Assembly: GCA_048594975.1 (NCBI GenBank) | Contig: JBMDXQ010000025.1 | Location: 1-64,000 of the forward strand | Reading direction: 5' to 3' | Source: JBMDXB01 sp048594975 | GTDB lineage: Bacteria; Acidobacteriota; Vicinamibacteria; Vicinamibacterales; 2-12-FULL-66-21 | DNA: 64,000 nucleotides | In this document: positions 17,412 to 26,287 of the stretch, piece after piece | Position numbering within the stretch: position 1 is the stretch's first letter | How the letters are laid out: each line of letters opens with the position of its first letter | The notes under the pieces: generated by a model | Told to the model about the DNA's origin: nothing | What the model saw: only the letters and a program-made list of their open reading frames with translations | The model's database searches: none | Translations under genes and position numbers: made by a program

Positions 17412-18653
17412 TTACTCGCGACCGCCACGTTCGGCGATCAATCGCATGGCAGGCCTGCTGACGAACGACTGGTCGTGGAAACGCTCTCCCCAGGCGAGCG
17501 GCGTCACAGCGGGATATTCGTGTATTGTCTCGTCCTCGACGCCGCGAAGGCGCTTCCGAAGCGAGGCGCGGATGTTCGGGTTGGCGCCGTGGTCGAGCAG
17601 CAAGCGCGCGAACTCGTCGCTGTGACGAAGGCGGATTGGCTGCGTGACGACGCACGCGAACAGCGCGGTGTGGCCGCCGAAGCCAGCGGCGTTCACCGCA
17701 GCCCTTGCGTCGACTGGGGCGCCCCGCGCCAGCAGCCAGCGGGCGACCTCCAGCTCGTCGTAATCCACACACAGGTGCAGCAACGTGGCGCCGGCCAGCG
17801 GAGTGCCATGCAGCGCGCGCGACTGGTCGGCGCAACATCCGAGTTCAGGAGGATAGATCTCTTCGTGCGCGAACCTCCGGGAAAGCAGCGTTTGATCGCG
17901 GCGCCGATGCTCCTCGAGGAGATCGATCCGGCCCCGATGCACGGCCATCGTCGGTGTATCCGGCAATGCGATCCCGTGCTGTGCCAGCAGCTCGAGACAC
18001 CGATGCTTGCCCGGGGGGTTTCGGCAGTAGGTCTCGAGCAGGAGCGCAACGGGTGCGAGGCGGTTTCCGTGCTCGTCCGAGATCTCCGCTCCGAGTTCGA
18101 CGAGAAACGCCAGGCCGTCGGCGTTCTGCGTTTCGCAGGCACCCATCACTGAGCCGCGTACGGGCCGGGCGCCCATGCCGTGCAGCAGCTTCGCCGTGTC
18201 GACCTGCCCCTGCAGGCAAGCACGCTCGAACGCGAACTGCAGATCTTCGGCACCGACATCCCTCAACAGTTGGATGATCCGGTTGCGCCCCAGGTTCGCG
18301 GCGTAGGACATCGGCGGTCCCCAGTTGCCTTTCACACCACGCGCATCCTCGTGCAGCAGACGCGGGTGCCGCGTCACCAGCGCGCGAACCGTGTCGAGGT
18401 CATCGCGCCGGATGGCGTCGGTCATCCGGCAGGCCAGCACAAGTCGTGGCCAGCTCGCCACGCCGTAACTCCGCGCGAGGATGTGCTGGGCGTCCGCAAG
18501 GCGCGCCTGCGCCGGGTCGATCCTGCGGCGGTAGTGGGTGCGGAGGTCGGACAAGGCATCCGCGTCGTGACGCCTGATCGCGTCGAGCAGATCGCGCGCC
18601 TGACGCCTCAACTGATCGAGATTGGGCCGGACGGGAAGATGCCGGATAGACAC
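17412..18653 (-). CDS. ankyrin-repeat protein
   Basis: A 413-residue soluble protein that starts with SIRHLPVRPNLDQLRRQARD, a start common to a family of bacterial ankyrin proteins. Several ankyrin repeats follow; the clearest are TLLHLCVDYDELEVARWLL-ARGAPVDAR and EFARLLLDHGANPNIR, with HTALFACV between them. Earlier repeats are more divergent. No signal peptide or membrane segment is seen, so a cytoplasmic protein-interaction role is likely; the partner is unknown. The start codon is GTG at 18653, supported by GGAGG seven bases upstream. It converges with the acyltransferase-like gene. Confidence 0.8.
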   Translation of the reverse strand: MSIRHLPVRPNLDQLRRQARDLLDAIRRHDADALSDLRTHYRRRIDPAQARLADAQHILARSYGVASWPRLVLACRMTDAIRRDDLDTVRALVTRHPRLLHEDARGVKGNWGPPMSYAANLGRNRIIQLLRDVGAEDLQFAFERACLQGQVDTAKLLHGMGARPVRGSVMGACETQNADGLAFLVELGAEISDEHGNRLAPVALLLETYCRNPPGKHRCLELLAQHGIALPDTPTMAVHRGRIDLLEEHRRRDQTLLSRRFAHEEIYPPELGCCADQSRALHGTPLAGATLLHLCVDYDELEVARWLLARGAPVDARAAVNAAGFGGHTALFACVVTQPIRLRHSDEFARLLLDHGANPNIRASLRKRLRGVEDETIHEYPAVTPLAWGERFHDQSFVSRPAMRLIAERGGRE

Positions 18654-19442
18654 AACGAGCCTCCATGTCGCTGCCCGCTGTCCGCCGGATCGAGCAAGGG
18701 AGGTTCGTCAGGAACCTGCGCTGAGCAAAGGGTCAGGTGGACTCGGTCCTCCCCGCGGACTGGAGGCGTCCTGCACGCCTGCCCGGAGTATACAGGAGCG
18801 ACCCTGCAGTCAGCCGCACGGTTTCGATTTTCGTGTCGTGAGATGGTCAGTAAGATCGAGACCATGCGCAGGATCGTGTCTTTGCTGGTCGCGTTCGGCG
18901 GCTTGGCCGCACCCACATTCCAAGGCCACGCCTACGCTGCCTGGCGACCTTCCCGTGATCGTGCTGTCTCGCGGGCTCGATACATCCGGGTGTGACAGGT
19001 GAATCCCGTGATACGAGTCCACGACGAGATGCCGTGCGTTGCAGGACAGGTGCGAGATCTCGGCGTGCGCGGCGTGTCGTTCGGGCGAGGCTTCGCGAGC
19101 ACGTGCTCCTCCTGCTGAGCTTCGCATTGTGGGAAGGGCCAGAGTGGCACACGGCCGACAGTAAGTGCGCTTGGGAAATGAGGTCGGTGGTGACTCGGGA
19201 GGCTGACAGGTGGCCTCGAACACGACGTTGTCGGGAGACCGCGAGATCCTTCGGCGCGGTGATACACTGCATCATCCGGCAGGTACGGCATGGTTCAGGT
19301 CTGCAGGCGCGGCAGACGGATGCACCATATCGAGAGCAAGCGGGAACATGCCGATGTTCCCCTTTCATCGAATCCCCCGGCCAGGGCAGGCCGCCGGTGG
19401 TTCCAAGCAACCACGGTTTCAACAATCACACGAGGCCTCCCT
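18654..19442. other. intergenic region with possible gene remnants
   Basis: About 790 bases between divergent genes. A possible hydrolase remnant on the minus strand is listed separately (18978-19076). On the plus strand, 18864-18995 encodes a 43-residue peptide beginning with a signal-peptide-like MRRIVSLLVAFGGLAAP and ending shortly after, which may be a truncated exported protein or chance. I see nothing else recognisable. Confidence 0.4.
18978..19076 (-). pseudogene. possible C-terminal remnant of an alpha/beta hydrolase
   Basis: One minus-strand frame reads EISHLSCNARHLVVDSYHGI then HLSHPDV. This closely follows the conserved C-terminal pattern of alpha/beta hydrolases, where NARHVVV is followed by a catalytic His and a xxxPxxV turn. 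Flanking sequence in the same frame does not look like protein, so if real it is a fragment of about 35 codons from a decayed gene. Chance similarity cannot be excluded. Confidence 0.3.
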
Positions 19443-20486
19443 ATGGCCAGGTACCGCTTCGCCATCCTCATCGGCCTGCTTTCAACCGTCGTCACCGTCT
19501 GCGGCCCGTCGCCGGACAGAGCGGCGCGACGGCAGGAAGACCCAAGGCCCAAAGTGGGCCTTCTGATGGATACGCTGCAGGAAGAGCGCTGGCAACGCGA
19601 CCGCGACCTGTTCTTGCAGCGGGCCAAGGAGCTGCGTGTCGAAGTCCTGGTCGAATCCGCCGAGCGTGATGACGCAAAGCAGCTGCAGCTGGCCGAGTCG
19701 CTGCTCGCGCAGAACGTGCAGGTGCTGGTAGTGGTCCCGCACAGCGCAGATGCCGGAGGCAGGATTGTCGAAGCTGCGAAGAAGCGTTCCGTTCCTGTGA
19801 TCAGCTACGACCGCCTGATCCTCAACGCCGACGTCGACCTGTACGTGTCCTACGACAACCGGAGAGTCGGTGAGCTGCAGGCGCAATACCTGCGCAACGA
19901 GGCGCCGAAGGGGAACTACATCCTGCTTGGCGGCGCACCGACCGACCATAATGCCAAGCTCATTCGCGACGGACAGATGGCCGCGCTCGAGGACGCCATC
20001 AAACGCCGCGAGATCAGAATCGTGGCCGATCCGTGGACACCCGACTGGCGGGCGGACGCCGCGACGACGTTGACCGAGGCGGCACTGAAGAAGGCCGGCG
20101 ATCAAGTGGTTGCTGTGGTGGCGTCAAACGACATTACCGCGGGGGGTGCCATCAAAGCACTCGAAGCACGCGGGCTGGCGGGGAAGGTACGGGTCTCGGG
20201 GCAGGATGCCAACCTGGACGCCGTGCGGCGGATCGTTCAGGGCACCCAGACGATGACCGTCTACAAGCCTCTCAGCCCTCTCGCGCGCGGCGCCGCGCAG
20301 GCCGCCTTCCAGATGGCGCAGCGTGAAAAGGTGGAAGGGACGTCGACGGTGAACAACGGGCGGAAGCAGGTACAGGCGATCCTGTACAACCCAATCGCGG
20401 TCCACAAGGGTCTCATCGATCAGGTGCTCATCAGCGACAAGTTCCACACACGCGAGGACGTGTACGGGACTGCCGGACCGAAGTGA
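19443..20486 (+). CDS. xylF: D-xylose-type ABC transporter substrate-binding protein (orphan)
   Basis: A 347-residue periplasmic sugar-binding protein of the XylF type. After an N-terminal hydrophobic signal with a cysteine at about position 20 (possible weak lipobox, TVTVCG), the mature fold contains the family hallmarks: KVGLLMDTLQEERWQRD, the first-lobe ISYDRLI, the ligand loop DADVDLYVSYDN-like segment, and VSGQDANLDAVRRI. The ATG at 19443 is preferred over the open frame from 19290 because GAGG lies about nine bases upstream and the signal peptide begins there. No xylG ATPase or xylH permease is adjacent: the next gene converges. It may serve a transporter encoded elsewhere or act as a sugar sensor. 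Confidence 0.85.
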   Translation: MARYRFAILIGLLSTVVTVCGPSPDRAARRQEDPRPKVGLLMDTLQEERWQRDRDLFLQRAKELRVEVLVESAERDDAKQLQLAESLLAQNVQVLVVVPHSADAGGRIVEAAKKRSVPVISYDRLILNADVDLYVSYDNRRVGELQAQYLRNEAPKGNYILLGGAPTDHNAKLIRDGQMAALEDAIKRREIRIVADPWTPDWRADAATTLTEAALKKAGDQVVAVVASNDITAGGAIKALEARGLAGKVRVSGQDANLDAVRRIVQGTQTMTVYKPLSPLARGAAQAAFQMAQREKVEGTSTVNNGRKQVQAILYNPIAVHKGLIDQVLISDKFHTREDVYGTAGPK

Positions 20487-20520
20487 GTTGTGACGCGCTG
20501 AGCAGATGTCCGTCGCCGTA

Positions 20521-20548
20521 GATCTCGAGCGGATGCCGCTCCGAGATC
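20521..20548. terminator. hairpin between convergent genes
   Basis: GATCTCG-AGCGG at 20521-20532 pairs with CCGCT-C-CGAGATC at 20536-20548 with one bulge and a 3-base loop. It lies between the stop codons of the sugar-binding protein (20486) and the HAD/ATPase gene (20589). There is no T-run, so it would act as a structured or bidirectional terminator at best. Confidence 0.5.
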
Positions 20549-20588
20549 AGCTGACGAACAATCCAACTTCCGGGGAGCGCGTTCCACC

Positions 20589-22295
20589 CTACGCCGACCT
20601 GGTGTAGCGACGCTCGATCGCCGCGCGGACGCGCGCGCGGCTTTCCGTCGGCGAGAGGTCGGACCGCGCTTCGATCTCAGCGGCCTCCGCCGCCAGCGCG
20701 TCATCCTTGATGGTGGTTCGAAACCATCGCGATACGTCGTGCTGGCGAAGGTGATACGTCCAAGTGTCGTCATCAACGCCGTCGGCCAGCTGGGTGAACC
20801 GCTCGAGATTCTGGGCGCGCAGGTTGAGGCGGCCTTCGGGCCCGCGGAAATAGAAGCTCCGGTCCTCTCCCAGCTCGCCTTCTGCATACTTGCGCTGGTG
20901 CCGGCGCCGATCGGCGATCGGTTCGAGCCCCTGAAACCGGACCGGCGGCGCGCCGGCGCGCACGAGCCACGCGCGACTGAGATCGTCGTGGTTCGGTGGT
21001 AGGACGACGGCAGTGTCACCCCGCCCGGCGGCGAACGCGTCCACCGTCGCCTGCGGGCCACGTCCCACCACGATCAGCGTGTCCACCAGAGTGAGTGCCG
21101 AAGGCGAGACATGATCCGGATGCACGGTCACCAGCGCGAGGCGATCGAGGTGCGCCGGAAGGAGCGCTTCCGACGGCTGCCACGCGGTCGGCAGCAGGTG
21201 GTGGGCCTCGTCGATCACAATCCAATGCGGCCGCGCTTTCGTTGACCGCAACTCCAGCAGCCGCGGGAGCAGGGCCTGCAGAAACCCGGGCCGCTCCTCC
21301 AGGCGGAGGTCCAGGAGGCTGACGACGGCGTTCTCGGCCGGACGATCGAGCACCCGCAGCGCTTCATCAACCAGCGCGCGCCCGTCGCTGCCGCGGAGCG
21401 CGATGGCGCCGGGGAACTCGTGATAGTCCCCTTCCGGATCGACGACGCAACACTGATACGCGGCGTCACACAATCGTTCGAGCAGGACGGTCGTGACCGT
21501 GGTCTTGCCGCCCCCTGAAGGTCCGGCGATGAGAAGGACGCCGCGGTGCGGCGGAAGGCGCACGTCGGCGCCGGTGTCCGCCTTCCCCATCACGAGATCA
21601 TGCCGCGTCAGGTTGGGGTCCAGCTCCTCGAGATCGGTGGCGATCATCCGATCAATCAGCTCCACCACGCCCGCGCCGTGATGCGCGGACGTGACGAGAT
21701 CGACGCGCGCCTTTACGCTGTCGAGCGCGTTGGCCACGGCCACGCTGCACTCGCACGCGCCCAGGAACGCGTGGTCGTTCTCCGCATCACCCACCCCGAC
21801 GGTATTGTGCGGCGACAGTTTCAGCGCATCGAGCGCGTGCCTGAGGCCGGTGGCTTTGTTGATCCCGGAGGGCAGTACCATCACCGCGCCCTTGTTGAAG
21901 ATCACCTGCAGCTCGAGTCCCATGTCGCGGATGACGTGCAGGACGAGCGGGTCGTTCGGCTCCCAGGTCGCCACGATCACACGCCCCACGGAGAGAGGCG
22001 CGACGCCACGCCTCTCCAGTTCGCGCACGAACTCGACCGGCGGCGGGTCCGCGAGTGGCTGCACCTCGCGCGTCCCGGGTTCGTACACCAACGCGCCGTT
22101 TTCAGCGACCACGCGATCGAAGAGCTGAACGCGCGGGAAGACGCGCATCAGGTCGTCGAGCTCGCGGCCGGTGACCAGTACCAGGCTGCGGCCCGACGCG
22201 CGGAGATGCGTGAGCGCCTCGACCGTAGCGTCGTCCACGCCACCGTGCCGCGCGATCGTTCCGTCATAGTCACAAGCGAGGGCGAGATAGCGCAC
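20589..22295 (-). CDS. fusion of HAD-IIB phosphatase and HerA/VirB4-like P-loop ATPase
   Basis: A 568-residue fusion. Residues 1-215 are a HAD-IIB (Cof/sucrose-phosphatase-like) hydrolase with all motifs: CDYDGT with Asp9 and Asp11, LVTGRE, the Lys of SGINKATGL, and GVGDAENDHAFL. Residues 245-480 are a P-loop ATPase of the HerA/DUF87 kind, with Walker A GPSGGGKTT (Lys264) and Walker B IVIDEAHH (Asp362, Glu363). The last 90 residues are charged and unassigned, with SFYFRGPEGRLNLRAQNL resembling a conserved tail seen with such fusions. Either half alone is familiar; joined, they suggest a sugar-phosphate-type hydrolase controlled by, or powering, an ATPase. Not in an operon; its 5' end is 148 bp from the divergent kinase gene. 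Confidence 0.8.
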   Translation of the reverse strand: MRYLALACDYDGTIARHGGVDDATVEALTHLRASGRSLVLVTGRELDDLMRVFPRVQLFDRVVAENGALVYEPGTREVQPLADPPPVEFVRELERRGVAPLSVGRVIVATWEPNDPLVLHVIRDMGLELQVIFNKGAVMVLPSGINKATGLRHALDALKLSPHNTVGVGDAENDHAFLGACECSVAVANALDSVKARVDLVTSAHHGAGVVELIDRMIATDLEELDPNLTRHDLVMGKADTGADVRLPPHRGVLLIAGPSGGGKTTVTTVLLERLCDAAYQCCVVDPEGDYHEFPGAIALRGSDGRALVDEALRVLDRPAENAVVSLLDLRLEERPGFLQALLPRLLELRSTKARPHWIVIDEAHHLLPTAWQPSEALLPAHLDRLALVTVHPDHVSPSALTLVDTLIVVGRGPQATVDAFAAGRGDTAVVLPPNHDDLSRAWLVRAGAPPVRFQGLEPIADRRRHQRKYAEGELGEDRSFYFRGPEGRLNLRAQNLERFTQLADGVDDDTWTYHLRQHDVSRWFRTTIKDDALAAEAAEIEARSDLSPTESRARVRAAIERRYTRSA

Positions 22296-22443
22296 GACGT
22301 ACGGTCATGCAAGGAGAGCACCGTGGGTCAGCCGCGAACTCAACCGCAACTGGCGGGCGCAAGGAGCAAGCAGCATCGCGGGGAGCGCACTGCGGCGCCC
22401 ACATCGCTCGCTCCGTTTTGCTACTCTTGTTCAGCGGCCGCCG

Positions 22444-24033
22444 ATGCTCCCATCGACTCACGCGCCCACCCTCTTCATCCCGCAGCCTCGAGGCCCATCC
22501 ATCGCCGACCGCGCGACAACGGGGTTGCCGCCAGACCTGCTGAACCGCGCGGCCACCCGCCTCCAGGTTCTCGCATGGCTCTACGCCTTCACGTTCTTCA
22601 TGGCAGCTTTCTTCCCGCGGCTCCTGTTTCCAGAGGAGCGCAGGATGCTTCTCGAGCAGCATGTCGTGCAGTGGGTGCCAGGAGTCATTTCGATTGCCGT
22701 GGCGGTTGCGGTGGCGCTGGCCGTCCGCCTCGTCAGGTTGCGTCCCGCGGCGGTCACCGTTGTCGCACTGGCGTTCGAAATCGTGAGCAGCTACGGGATT
22801 GCGGCGGCCGAGTTTCTCCACCCGATGGGCGTGAACGTCGGCGCGACATGGACCGGCCTGTCGTGGGTCGCCGTGTGGATGCTGCTGTTCAACGTGGTCG
22901 TGCCGACGGTGCCTCGCTACGCCGTCATCGCCGCCCTCCTGGCGGTCACCTCGGTCCCGGCAATGGTGCTGTTGTCGATCTGGCTCTTCCCGCCGGCGTC
23001 GCAACCGGACGGCTTGATGGTGTTCTTCGCGTTTGGGTTCCCGTACCTGCTGGTCGTGATCATGGCGTCTGTCGGCGCTCGAGTCGTCTACGCGCTGGGC
23101 ACCGAGGTCACGCGTGCCCGCGAGCTTGGGAGCTACCGGCTCGAGCAGCGCTTAGGCGAGGGAGGCATGGGCGAAGTCTGGAGGGCGAGCCACCGCTTGC
23201 TCGCACGGCCGGCGGCGATCAAGCTGATCCGCTCGTCGGTGCCGGGAAGCGCGGCGGGCAGCTCGGACGACATGCGACGACGATTCGAGCGGGAAGCGCA
23301 GATCACTGCCAGGCTCCGCTCGCCGCACACGGTGACGCTCTTCGACTTCGGCGTCAGTGAGGACGGCTCGTTCTATTACGTCATGGAGCTGCTCGACGGG
23401 CTCGATGCTGACACGCTCATCAGGCGCTTCGGCCCGATACCTGCCGAACGCGTCGTCTACATCATTCGACAGATGTGCCATTCGCTGGCCGAGGCCGAAG
23501 CGTGCGGGCTCGTCCATCGCGACCTCAAGCCCGCGAACGTCTTCCTGTGCCGGTATGGCGAGGACCACGACTTCGTGAAGGTGCTCGATTTCGGGATCGC
23601 CAAGGTCGCGCACGAAACGTCATCGGGGACGCAGACCGCACTCACGATTGCCAACGTGATTCACGGCACGCCGGCGTTCATCGCACCCGAACAAGCATTG
23701 GACGGCGCAGATGTGGACTCGCGCGCCGATATCTACTCGACAGGCTGCGTCGCCTACTGGCTGCTGACAGGTCAGCCGGTGTTCGCAGCCGCAACGGCGA
23801 TGAAGCTGCTGCTGGCGCATGCGCACACGTCGCCGGAGCCACCGTCGTCGAGAACCGAGCTCCCGATTCCACGGGACCTGGACGCGCTCGTGCTGTCCTG
23901 CCTCGCGAAGGATCGCGAACAACGGCCGAAGTCGGCCCGCGATCTCCTCCAGCGACTGGATGCGGTCGCGCTGCAGCAGCCGTGGACTGACGCACGCGCT
24001 CGTGAGTGGTGGCAGGCGCATCTGCCACAGTAA
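22444..24033 (+). CDS. Ser/Thr protein kinase with N-terminal membrane sensor
   Basis: A 529-residue kinase with reversed architecture. Residues about 35-215 form six or so hydrophobic segments, for example VLAWLYAFTFFMAAFF, VISIAVAVAVALAVRL and YLLVVIMASVGARVVYAL. A Hanks-type kinase then occupies about 230-510: LGEGGMGEVW, AAIKLIRS, VHRDLKPAN with Asp360, DFGIAK with Asp382, and GTPAFIAPEQ. In the commoner bacterial design the kinase is N-terminal and the sensor follows a single membrane helix. Here the kinase lies on the cytoplasmic side after a polytopic domain that may sense membrane or ligand state. The start is ATG at 22444, with no convincing ribosome-binding site. It is followed by a gene fragment and glpK on the same strand. 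Confidence 0.88.
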   Translation: MLPSTHAPTLFIPQPRGPSIADRATTGLPPDLLNRAATRLQVLAWLYAFTFFMAAFFPRLLFPEERRMLLEQHVVQWVPGVISIAVAVAVALAVRLVRLRPAAVTVVALAFEIVSSYGIAAAEFLHPMGVNVGATWTGLSWVAVWMLLFNVVVPTVPRYAVIAALLAVTSVPAMVLLSIWLFPPASQPDGLMVFFAFGFPYLLVVIMASVGARVVYALGTEVTRARELGSYRLEQRLGEGGMGEVWRASHRLLARPAAIKLIRSSVPGSAAGSSDDMRRRFEREAQITARLRSPHTVTLFDFGVSEDGSFYYVMELLDGLDADTLIRRFGPIPAERVVYIIRQMCHSLAEAEACGLVHRDLKPANVFLCRYGEDHDFVKVLDFGIAKVAHETSSGTQTALTIANVIHGTPAFIAPEQALDGADVDSRADIYSTGCVAYWLLTGQPVFAAATAMKLLLAHAHTSPEPPSSRTELPIPRDLDALVLSCLAKDREQRPKSARDLLQRLDAVALQQPWTDARAREWWQAHLPQ

Positions 24034-24324
24034 CCGGTGGAACACGCAGGTCCGCCAATGACGAAACACCTGGCAGCCTTCCTTGGCCTCGTCGCAGCTA
24101 GCGATCTCGCACGCGGCGGGCACTCGATCTTCCCGACGCAGGCCGCGCCGGCATCGCGTTCCGCGTCGACCGCACCGGCGCCGTGATCGACGGTGCGGGA
24201 TCGGAGGACGCCTAATCGAACTGGCAGAGCGCGCCGCGGGGCGGCTGTAAACGTCGCCGTGATTTCAGGACGCCGAAGCCGGTTCCCTTCCTCCCTTCTG
24301 GTAGAGTTACCGCCACGGGAAGTC

Positions 24325-24489
24325 AACGCCATCAACCCAGCTCGCGATCTCGGCCCGCGACTCGCGTATGCCGTGCTCCCGATCCGCGGTAAGGGGGACT
24401 CCAACTGGAGTTACAGCTGGATTCCCGTCGTGGCGCCGATCCTCGGAGGCACGCGCGGCGCGGCCGCCTTTGCGCTCGTCGGCTTCTAG
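24325..24489 (+). pseudogene. glpF: C-terminal stump of a glycerol facilitator (aquaglyceroporin)
   Basis: Only about the last 55 residues of a MIP-family channel remain. They carry the second NPA box and its surroundings, INPARDLGPRLAY, followed by GKGDSNWSYSWIPVVAPILG, which is diagnostic for GlpF-type channels. The upstream frame does not continue the channel, so five of the six membrane helices and the first NPA box are gone. The stop codon is 15 bases before the start of glpK, the usual glpF-glpK order. The deletion has therefore removed most of the channel while leaving the kinase intact. Confidence 0.75.
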
Positions 24490-24504
24490 AAAGGAAGACG
24501 GCAC

Positions 24505-26022
24505 GTGAGATCCCTTGTCGGAGCGCTCGATCAGGGCACGACGAGCACGCGCTTCATGGTGTTCGACGAGGCGGGTCAGGAGGTGGCGCGGCACCAGCTC
24601 GAGCACGCGCAGCTCATGCCGCAGCCGGGGTGGGTCGAGCACGACCCGCTCGAGATCGCAAACCGCACGACCGAGGCGATTCGCGGCGCGATGACTACGG
24701 CGGCGATCACGGCGGCGGACCTCGCGGCCATTGGCGTGACCAACCAGCGCGAAACCACCCTGGTCTGGAACCCGAAGACCGGCCGGCCCTGGTATCCGGC
24801 CATCGTATGGCAGGATACGCGCACCGACCGGATCGTCCGCGCGCTTGAACGAAGCGGCCGCGGCCACATCATTCGCGCGCGCACGGGGCTGCCGCCTGCG
24901 ACCTACTTCTCCGCCGGCAAGCTCCAGTGGATCCTGGAGAACGTCGACGGCGTCAGGCCCGCTGCCGAACGCGGCGAGGCGGTGTTCGGCACCATCGACA
25001 GCTGGGTCATCTGGCATCTGACCGGCGGAATCGGCGGCGGATCACACGTCACCGACGTGACCAACGCCAGCCGGACGATGCTGATGGACCTCCGCACCCT
25101 CGACTGGGACGACGAGCTGCTCGGCTTCTTCGGGATCCCGCGGAGAATGCTGCCCGTGATTCGCCCCTCGTCGGACCGACGCGCCTACGGGATGACACGC
25201 ACCAACGGCCCGGTCGGCGGCGAGGTGCCGGTGAGCGGCGACCTCGGCGATCAGCAGGCGGCGACCGTCGGCCAGGTGTGCTTCGCGCCAGGGGAGGCGA
25301 AGAACACGTACGGGACGGGCAATTTCATGCTGCTGAACACGGGCGCGCAGATCGTGCCGTCCGGCCGAGGGCTGCTCACGACCGCCTGCTATCAGCTGGC
25401 GCCCAGGGAAACGGTGTACGCCCTCGAGGGGTCGATTGCCGTCACCGGATCCGCGGTGCAGTGGCTCCGCGATCAGCTGGGCATCATCCGGTCGGCTTCG
25501 GAGGTCGAGGCGCTCGCGAACACCGTCGCCGACAGCGACGGGATCTATTTCGTGCCGGCGTTCTCCGGCCTGTTTGCGCCGTACTGGCGGTCGGACGCGC
25601 GCGGCATGATCGCGGGACTGTCCCGCTATCACACGAAAGCCCACCTCGCGCGCGCGACGCTGGAGGCGATCTGCTTCCAGACGCGCGCGGTGCTCGACGC
25701 GATGGTGGAGGATTCGGGCGTCCGCCTCGACGTGCTCCGGGTCGACGGCGGCGCGACCGTCAACTCGACCTTGATGCAGATGCAGGCGGACATCGTCGGG
25801 GTGCCGGTCGTGCGGCCCGCCGTGTCGGAAACGACCGCCCTCGGCGCCGCGTACGCCGCCGGCCTCGCGGCGGGCGTGTGGAAGGGCCTGGACGAACTGC
25901 GGGCACAGTGGAGAGCCGACCGCACCTGGGAGCCGCGCTGGAGCGTCGAGCGGCGCGAACAGGCGTACGCCGGGTGGAAGAAGGCGGTCGAGCGTACCTT
26001 CAACTGGATATCCGTCGACTGA
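24505..26022 (+). CDS. glpK: glycerol kinase
   Basis: A 505-residue FGGY-family kinase, the normal length for glycerol kinase, which phosphorylates glycerol to sn-glycerol 3-phosphate using ATP. Recognisable segments are the phosphate-binding ALDQGTTSTRFMVFD at the N-terminus, GVTNQRETT, WQDTRT, the glycerol-binding region, TYGTGNFML, and the C-terminal VDGGATVNSTLMQMQADIVG with PVVRP. The GTG start at 24505 has AAAGGAAG about eight bases upstream. The gene directly follows the remnant of glpF, so glycerol would have to enter by diffusion or another channel. Confidence 0.95.
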   Translation: MRSLVGALDQGTTSTRFMVFDEAGQEVARHQLEHAQLMPQPGWVEHDPLEIANRTTEAIRGAMTTAAITAADLAAIGVTNQRETTLVWNPKTGRPWYPAIVWQDTRTDRIVRALERSGRGHIIRARTGLPPATYFSAGKLQWILENVDGVRPAAERGEAVFGTIDSWVIWHLTGGIGGGSHVTDVTNASRTMLMDLRTLDWDDELLGFFGIPRRMLPVIRPSSDRRAYGMTRTNGPVGGEVPVSGDLGDQQAATVGQVCFAPGEAKNTYGTGNFMLLNTGAQIVPSGRGLLTTACYQLAPRETVYALEGSIAVTGSAVQWLRDQLGIIRSASEVEALANTVADSDGIYFVPAFSGLFAPYWRSDARGMIAGLSRYHTKAHLARATLEAICFQTRAVLDAMVEDSGVRLDVLRVDGGATVNSTLMQMQADIVGVPVVRPAVSETTALGAAYAAGLAAGVWKGLDELRAQWRADRTWEPRWSVERREQAYAGWKKAVERTFNWISVD

Positions 26023-26287
26023 CCCACGATCTGATGCCGGGCTTCGGGCCGGTTCGAAGCGGTAACGCACGATTGAAGCCCGGCGTGTCGGCGGTGCCCA
26101 TCCTACGACCGATTCCGCTTGCGGCCTCGCGCCCGCCGAGCTAGTGTGGTGCCTCGCCACGCGCCTGAGTCGGTGATACGGTCGAGCTTAGTTCGGTCGT
26201 CTGGTCTCCCACGTTCCCGTTGACGTAGTGCGCGACGATGCCGCGGCGGCGCAGGCGGCTCCGCGCGCACTCTCGAGGACTGCGGCC

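Noticed and set aside
19443..22295. Xylose uptake operon
   Set aside because: No ABC ATPase or permease accompanies the binding protein; the next gene is convergent and is a HAD/HerA-type fusion.
21546..23360. 604-residue plus-strand frame
   Set aside because: Overlaps the HAD/ATPase gene in antisense and the kinase gene in another frame; its translation is not protein-like.
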